From: Natronorubrum thiooxidans
GTDB lineage: Archaea > Halobacteriota > Halobacteria > Halobacteriales > Natrialbaceae
DNA length: 64,000 nt
NCBI RefSeq assembly: GCF_900156475.1
Contig: NZ_FTNR01000005.1
Coordinates: 186,001-250,000, forward strand
Reading direction: 5' to 3'
The notes under the pieces are model-generated. The model was not told the origin of the DNA, searched no databases, and saw only the letters and a program-made list of their open reading frames with translations. Within the stretch, counting starts at the first letter, position 1; each line of letters opens with the position of its first letter. A program made the position numbers and the translations under genes. Shown in pieces: positions 60,112 to 64,000 of the stretch.

Positions 60112-61344
60112 TCAGGTGCGGTCGCTGCTCTCGCCCGTAAGCCGTGTTGTGCCGCCGAGTCCCCATTGGAGGAACGCAGGCGCGGCCAGCAGAGCGATGG
60201 CGATCTCGAGGCCACCGACGGCGAGAAACGCGAGGTCGTAGCCGTAGTTGCCGGCGACGGTGCCGCCGATGAGGAAGCCGCCGAGAAAGCCCAGGCTGCC
60301 GGCGATGTTGAAACCGGCCATCGCAACGCCGCGTTCGCGTTCGCCGGCGATATCGGTGACGAGCGCCATCGTCGCCGGTGAGACCAGCGCGCCGAGGACG
60401 CCGACGGCGATCATTGCGAGCGCGGCTGTGGCGACCGACGGCGCAGCGCCGACGGCGACGATGCCGAGGCCGTAACACAGCGAGCCGATGACGATCGGGA
60501 TCGCCCGACCGATTCGGTCGGACAGCGCGCCCATGGGGTACTGCAGCAGGGCGAACGGCGCGAAAAAGCACGCCAGCAACAGCCCCGTCGTGGCAGGACC
60601 GAGGTCGAACGCCTCCTGGAAGTACAGGGTTCCGACGAGGGCGAAAAACCCCGCCGTCATTCGGTCGACGAAGCCGAAGGTGTAGGGAATCGACAGCGCT
60701 GGCCGTCGTCGCAGGCCCTCGAGGAGCGCGCGGGCGCTCCGGCGGCGATTCGGCGTGCGATCGGTGACGACTGTGACGAGCGCTCCGACGCCGACAAGCA
60801 AGACGGCGGCACCGATCAGTGGCGCGATCGGGTCGAGTTCGGTGAGTTGGCCACCGATGGGAGCGCCGAGGGCGGCCCCGAGCCCGATCGCGATCCCCGC
60901 AGCACCCATGTTCCGTCCGTGGCCGCCGTCGAGATCCATCAGCATGGTCATCGTCAGCGAGAACGCGCCGATCGTCATCGCTCCCTGAAGAACTCGCAAG
61001 AGGAGGACGCCCTCGAACGAAACCCATCCCACTGCAGGAACGACGGCGAGCGTGGCGTAGCCGACGGCCCCCGCCAGTGCGCCGGCGATAATAAACGGCG
61101 TTCGCCGTCCCGTCACGTCGCTTGCGACGCCCCAGACGCCGACGAAGGCGACGTAGGCGGCGAACTCGGCGACGAGAAACCACATACTCGCATCGAGTGC
61201 GGTTGTGGCGAACGGCGAGGTCGTCGCGTCGGCTCCCAGCGTCTCGACGAGTGTTGCGACACCCGGGTAGAGCAACAACTGTGAGAACAACACGGCGAAG
61301 ACGACGGTAGCGAGCACGACCCGATCACGGTCACTCGAGTGCAC
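60112..61344 (-). CDS. Major facilitator superfamily transporter
   Basis: A 410-residue permease with twelve spans. The A-like loop GVWGVASDVTGRRTPFIIAG and the second-half equivalent PMGALSDRIGRAIPIVIGSL mark the two six-helix halves. The latter matches the GxLaDRxGrk signature of drug/proton antiporters. Other helices: TIGAFSLTMTMLMDLDGGHG, LGAALGAPIGGQLTE, LAFLAVGGLEIAIALLAAPA. It is likely an exporter (DHA-like) for drugs, lipids or sugars; substrate unknown. It is divergent from the DUF6517 gene by 132 bases. Confidence 0.92.
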   Translation of the reverse strand: MHSSDRDRVVLATVVFAVLFSQLLLYPGVATLVETLGADATTSPFATTALDASMWFLVAEFAAYVAFVGVWGVASDVTGRRTPFIIAGALAGAVGYATLAVVPAVGWVSFEGVLLLRVLQGAMTIGAFSLTMTMLMDLDGGHGRNMGAAGIAIGLGAALGAPIGGQLTELDPIAPLIGAAVLLVGVGALVTVVTDRTPNRRRSARALLEGLRRRPALSIPYTFGFVDRMTAGFFALVGTLYFQEAFDLGPATTGLLLACFFAPFALLQYPMGALSDRIGRAIPIVIGSLCYGLGIVAVGAAPSVATAALAMIAVGVLGALVSPATMALVTDIAGERERGVAMAGFNIAGSLGFLGGFLIGGTVAGNYGYDLAFLAVGGLEIAIALLAAPAFLQWGLGGTTRLTGESSDRT

Positions 61345-61476
61345 GACCGATACGTTGCCACTGGGGGACTATCAACCCGTTCGTCTCGAAAGCACCGCTG
61401 GGACCCGTCTCACCGGTATCGCTCGATCCGACTCGGAACCGACACGCTTTCGCCGCTCGGTGGCCTGGTTCTGTCG

Positions 61477-62133
61477 ATGACGATCACGCGTCGACGTCTG
61501 CTCGCGGCGGGGGCAACTGCCGGTCTGGGACTCATCGCCGGCTGTAGCGATATCGCCCGGGAGTCGCTTGCCGCGTCTCCAGCTACCGTCTCCCCGGCGG
61601 CCCTCGAGGAGACCGGCTACGGCGAACACACCGTCGACGAACTGCGCATCGAGCGAACCGTCGGCCGGTTCGGGTTCGACCGAACGATCGCGGTTCGAAA
61701 CTGGAACGCCGAGTACGACCGCGCGCTCGCACTCGAGGCACTGGGTCTCGGACGTGTCCAGACCGCGGTCGTCTCCGTGCTCAGTACGCCACAGATTGCC
61801 GTACTCGGCCGCACGCTCAATCCCGTCGGCGAGTACTCGACGGACGAACTCGTCGCCCTAATTCAGGACCGCTATGACGAACTCGAGGACGTTCAGTACG
61901 TCGATGGGGAACTCGTCTCAATGCTTGGCAGCGAGACGACGTTCGCTCGTTACCGCGGACGTGCTCGGCTGGTTCCGGCCGAAACCACGATCGACGTCAC
62001 CATTCAGGTGAGCGAAGCCGTCGAGCATGGCGACGATTTTGTGGTTGGTGTCGCGGTCTATCCCTGGACAGGGAACGTCGGGTCTGAGTCAGCCGCGGTT
62101 CGAACGCTGCTCGAGGCACTCGAACACGAATGA
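61477..62133 (+). CDS. DUF6517-type Tat lipoprotein
   Basis: A 218-residue secreted lipoprotein. MTITRRRLLAAGATAGLGLI then AGC is a Tat/lipobox signal. The rest shows the haloarchaeal DUF6517 pattern: TGYGEHTVDELRIERTVGRF, RTIAVRNWNAEYDRALALEA, VVSVLSTPQIAVLGRTLNPV and ALIQDRYDELEDVQ. The C-terminal part ends AVYPWTGNVGSESAAVRTLL. Function unknown. The ATG at 61477 is chosen over an upstream Arg-rich extension. It precedes metY by 150 bases, with its own end signal not obvious. Confidence 0.85.
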   Translation: MTITRRRLLAAGATAGLGLIAGCSDIARESLAASPATVSPAALEETGYGEHTVDELRIERTVGRFGFDRTIAVRNWNAEYDRALALEALGLGRVQTAVVSVLSTPQIAVLGRTLNPVGEYSTDELVALIQDRYDELEDVQYVDGELVSMLGSETTFARYRGRARLVPAETTIDVTIQVSEAVEHGDDFVVGVAVYPWTGNVGSESAAVRTLLEALEHE

Positions 62134-62282
62134 GCCGCTATCGACACCGTCCCGTCCCCAACGCATCGCGCCGGCGGGACACCCGTACGGTCTCGAGGGA
62201 CGTGTGTGAACGCGCCCGAATCGGCCACGGTTTTTGCCGTTACTGCGACGCATATGAGTCTGTAGAAGTATGCATACTAAAC

Positions 62283-63629
62283 ATGAGCGACGACGCGAGC
62301 GACGGGACGAATACGGGCTGTCCCGAGCGCGGTCTCGGGACACGAAGCGTCCACGCCGGACAGTCCCCCGATCCGGAAACGGGGGCAATGGCACCGCCGA
62401 TCTACCAGACGACATCCTACGTCTTCGACGACGCCGATACCGCCGCCGAACGCTACGCCCTGGAGGACGACGGCTACATCTACTCTCGGATCGCCAACCC
62501 GACCGTCACGGTCCTCGAGGATCGACTCGCCTCGCTCGAGGGCGGGGCAGGTGCGGTCGCGACGGGCAGCGGGATGGCCGCACTGGATTCTGCAGTGTTG
62601 ATCTTGGCCGAGGCGGGCGATAACATCGTCTGCTCGACGGACACCTACGGCGGGACGACCGCCTACTTCGCCAAGACGGCGAGTCGACGGAACATCGAGA
62701 CGCAGTTCGTTCCGACCCTCGAGTACGACGCCTACGCGGACGCGATCGACGAGAACACCGCCTTTGTCCACGTCGAGACGATCGGCAACCCCTCGCTCGT
62801 CACGCCCGATTTCGAGCGCATCGCCGAGATTGCCCACAACAACGGCGTTCCGCTGGTCGTCGACAACACCTTCGCGACGCCGGCGCTCTGTCGCCCACTC
62901 GAGCACGGCGCGGACGTCGTCTGGGAGTCGACGACCAAGTGGCTCCACGGCTCGGGTACGACAGTTGGCGGCGTCCTCGTCGACGGCGGCTCGTTCCCGT
63001 GGGGCGAGCACGGCTACGACGAAATCGCCGGCCAGAACCACGCCTACCACGACGTCGACTTCTCGCGGGACTTCCCCGAGGCACCCTTCGCGGCGACGGC
63101 CAGATTCCGATCGCTTCGCAGTCTGGGCAACCAGCAGTCGCCGTTTGACGCCTGGCAGACCCTCCAGGGCCTCGAGTCCCTGCCGCTTCGTGTCGAAAAA
63201 CACTGCGAGAACGCCGCCATCGTCGCGGAGTACCTCGCGGACCACGACGACGTCGCCTGGGTTACCCACCCCGGCCTCGAGACCCACCCGACACACGACA
63301 ACGCCACGAACTACCTCACCGATTTCGGCGGGATGGTCGCGTTCGGCCTCGAGGCAGGGTATCAGGCGGGCAAGGTCTTCTGTGAGAGCGTCGAGGTCGC
63401 CTCGTTCCTTGCGAATATCGGCGACGCGAAGACGCTCGTCATCCACCCCGCGAGTACGACTCACGGGCAGTTGACACCCGCAGAGCGCGAAGAAGCGGGC
63501 GTGACCGACGACCTCATTCGGATGTCGGTCGGCATCGAAAACCCCGAAGACATCTTGGCGGACCTCGAGCAGGCGATCGAAACGGCAACGCGAGCAGCGA
63601 CCGATACGAGCGAGGATCGACAGCCATGA
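62283..63629 (+). CDS. metY: O-acetylhomoserine sulfhydrylase/cystathionine gamma-synthase type PLP enzyme
   Basis: A 448-residue PLP enzyme of the Cys/Met-metabolism family. It catalyses sulfide addition to O-acetylhomoserine by family and context. It opens [20 protein letters not shown] and [20 protein letters not shown]. The PLP-binding Lys is in [20 protein letters not shown], cofactor contacts include [35 protein letters not shown] and [20 protein letters not shown]. The C-terminus reads [20 protein letters not shown]. Its stop overlaps the metX start by four bases, so both enzymes act in sequence in homocysteine synthesis. Confidence 0.94.
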   Translation: MSDDASDGTNTGCPERGLGTRSVHAGQSPDPETGAMAPPIYQTTSYVFDDADTAAERYALEDDGYIYSRIANPTVTVLEDRLASLEGGAGAVATGSGMAALDSAVLILAEAGDNIVCSTDTYGGTTAYFAKTASRRNIETQFVPTLEYDAYADAIDENTAFVHVETIGNPSLVTPDFERIAEIAHNNGVPLVVDNTFATPALCRPLEHGADVVWESTTKWLHGSGTTVGGVLVDGGSFPWGEHGYDEIAGQNHAYHDVDFSRDFPEAPFAATARFRSLRSLGNQQSPFDAWQTLQGLESLPLRVEKHCENAAIVAEYLADHDDVAWVTHPGLETHPTHDNATNYLTDFGGMVAFGLEAGYQAGKVFCESVEVASFLANIGDAKTLVIHPASTTHGQLTPAEREEAGVTDDLIRMSVGIENPEDILADLEQAIETATRAATDTSEDRQP

Positions 63630-64000
63630 CGACGAGAGACACGGTCGACGTCGGCGAGTTCCAGTTCCTTTCCGGCGAGTCGATTCCGACCCTCGAGGTC
63701 GCCTACGAGACGTACGGCGAGTTTACCGGCGACAACGCGGTGTTGGTCTGTCACGCGCTGACCGGCAGCCCCCACGTCGCCCGCCGGCCCGACGCCGGCG
63801 GCAACACGGCAGGCCAGGCGCGTGCCTGGTGGGGCGACGTCGTCGGCCCCGGGAAAGCGATCGACACGACCGAGTACTACGTCGTCTGTGCGAACGCGCC
63901 GGGGTCGTGTTACGGGACGACAGGGCCGGCAAGCGAGAATCCCGAGACCGGCGAGCCCTACGGCACCGACTTCCCACCCGTCACCGTCGGCGACTGGACA
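63626..64000 (+). CDS. metX: Homoserine O-acetyltransferase MetX (3' end beyond the window)
   Basis: The N-terminal 125 residues of an alpha/beta-hydrolase-type acyltransferase. It starts [20 protein letters not shown], with [20 protein letters not shown] (oxyanion-region CHALTGS) and the conserved [20 protein letters not shown], then PVTVGDWT at the window end. The nucleophile Ser motif lies downstream, so catalysis cannot be checked. It overlaps the metY stop by four bases. Acetylation rather than succinylation is the usual haloarchaeal assignment, and the substrate feeds the neighbouring metY enzyme. Confidence 0.9.
   Translation, partial: MTTRDTVDVGEFQFLSGESIPTLEVAYETYGEFTGDNAVLVCHALTGSPHVARRPDAGGNTAGQARAWWGDVVGPGKAIDTTEYYVVCANAPGSCYGTTGPASENPETGEPYGTDFPPVTVGDWT

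Noticed and set aside
59984-61183. Upstream extension of the halocyanin frame into the MFS gene
   Set aside because: The part before 59983 is antisense-like, Arg-rich sequence over the MFS gene. The halocyanin begins with its own Tat signal at 59983.
1-64000. CRISPR array, insertion sequence, rRNA operon
   Set aside because: No regularly spaced direct repeats, transposase motifs or rRNA-like sequence were seen anywhere in the window.

Overview
The window is from the main chromosome of an extremely halophilic archaeon (class Halobacteria, probably the Natrinema/Haloterrigena/Natronococcus side). The signs are GC-rich DNA full of CTCGAG, strongly acidic proteins, many Tat-lipobox lipoproteins (RR near the N-terminus, then AGC), promoters with a TATA element about 27 nt before an apparently leaderless start, HalOD1 and bat-type HTH-10 regulators, halocyanin, PolD, Hel308, Hef, PurO, Cgi121 and type 2 IPP isomerase. 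The landmark is the primary replication origin (about 8.7-9.75 kb). It has the conserved haloarchaeal layout: orc1/cdc6, sec11 and polB (PolD small subunit) on one side, oapA, oapB and oapC on the other.

Layout. 1-3.6 kb: the 3' part of a branched-chain amino-acid type ABC operon (livM partial, livG, livF), a hotdog/MaoC-like enzyme and a convergent amidohydrolase. 3.8-8.7 kb: polB, sec11, a lipoprotein and orc1. 8.7-9.75 kb: origin with origin-recognition-box (ORB) type repeats, a perfect 14-bp inverted repeat, a G-rich tract and an AT-rich stretch with five ACTAG sites. 9.75-13.7 kb: oapABC, a 29-residue membrane peptide coupled to a conserved gene, and a RecA-like protein. 13.8-17.9 kb: an iron ABC transporter (permease and binding protein) behind DtxR-type palindromes, then a methyltransferase. 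18-28 kb: DUF1684 protein, XPD-like helicase, orphan thiamine-binding lipoprotein, AI-2E type exporter, MacB/LolD-type ABC pair, rpiA. 28-38.8 kb: small membrane proteins, fni, a histone-fold protein, two zinc-finger or nuclease mini-genes, glmM-like mutase, cysE, purO, an HNH endonuclease and tRNA-Gln(CTG). This stretch also holds three broken genes. 39-46.5 kb: old-yellow-enzyme oxidoreductase, a divergent alcohol dehydrogenase / amidohydrolase / MIP18 group, Cgi121 and Hel308. 46.5-57.4 kb: UspA, Pit phosphate transporter, ferredoxin, malate dehydrogenase, LOG-like protein, SSSCA1-type zinc protein, Hef, TspO, an ABC-2 exporter and a dolichol-kinase-like enzyme. 57.6-64 kb: HalOD1 and HTH-10 regulators, halocyanin, MFS exporter, DUF6517 lipoprotein and metY-metX (metX cut by the window end).

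The most unusual signal is a sequence resembling the origin ORBs that recurs away from the origin. I found it inside the flexible linkers of polB (twice, inverted), cgi121 and hef, and between genes at about 6.6, 18.0 and 38.9 kb. I saw no rRNA, CRISPR array or transposase. Long frames antisense to real genes are GC-driven shadows and were left out.
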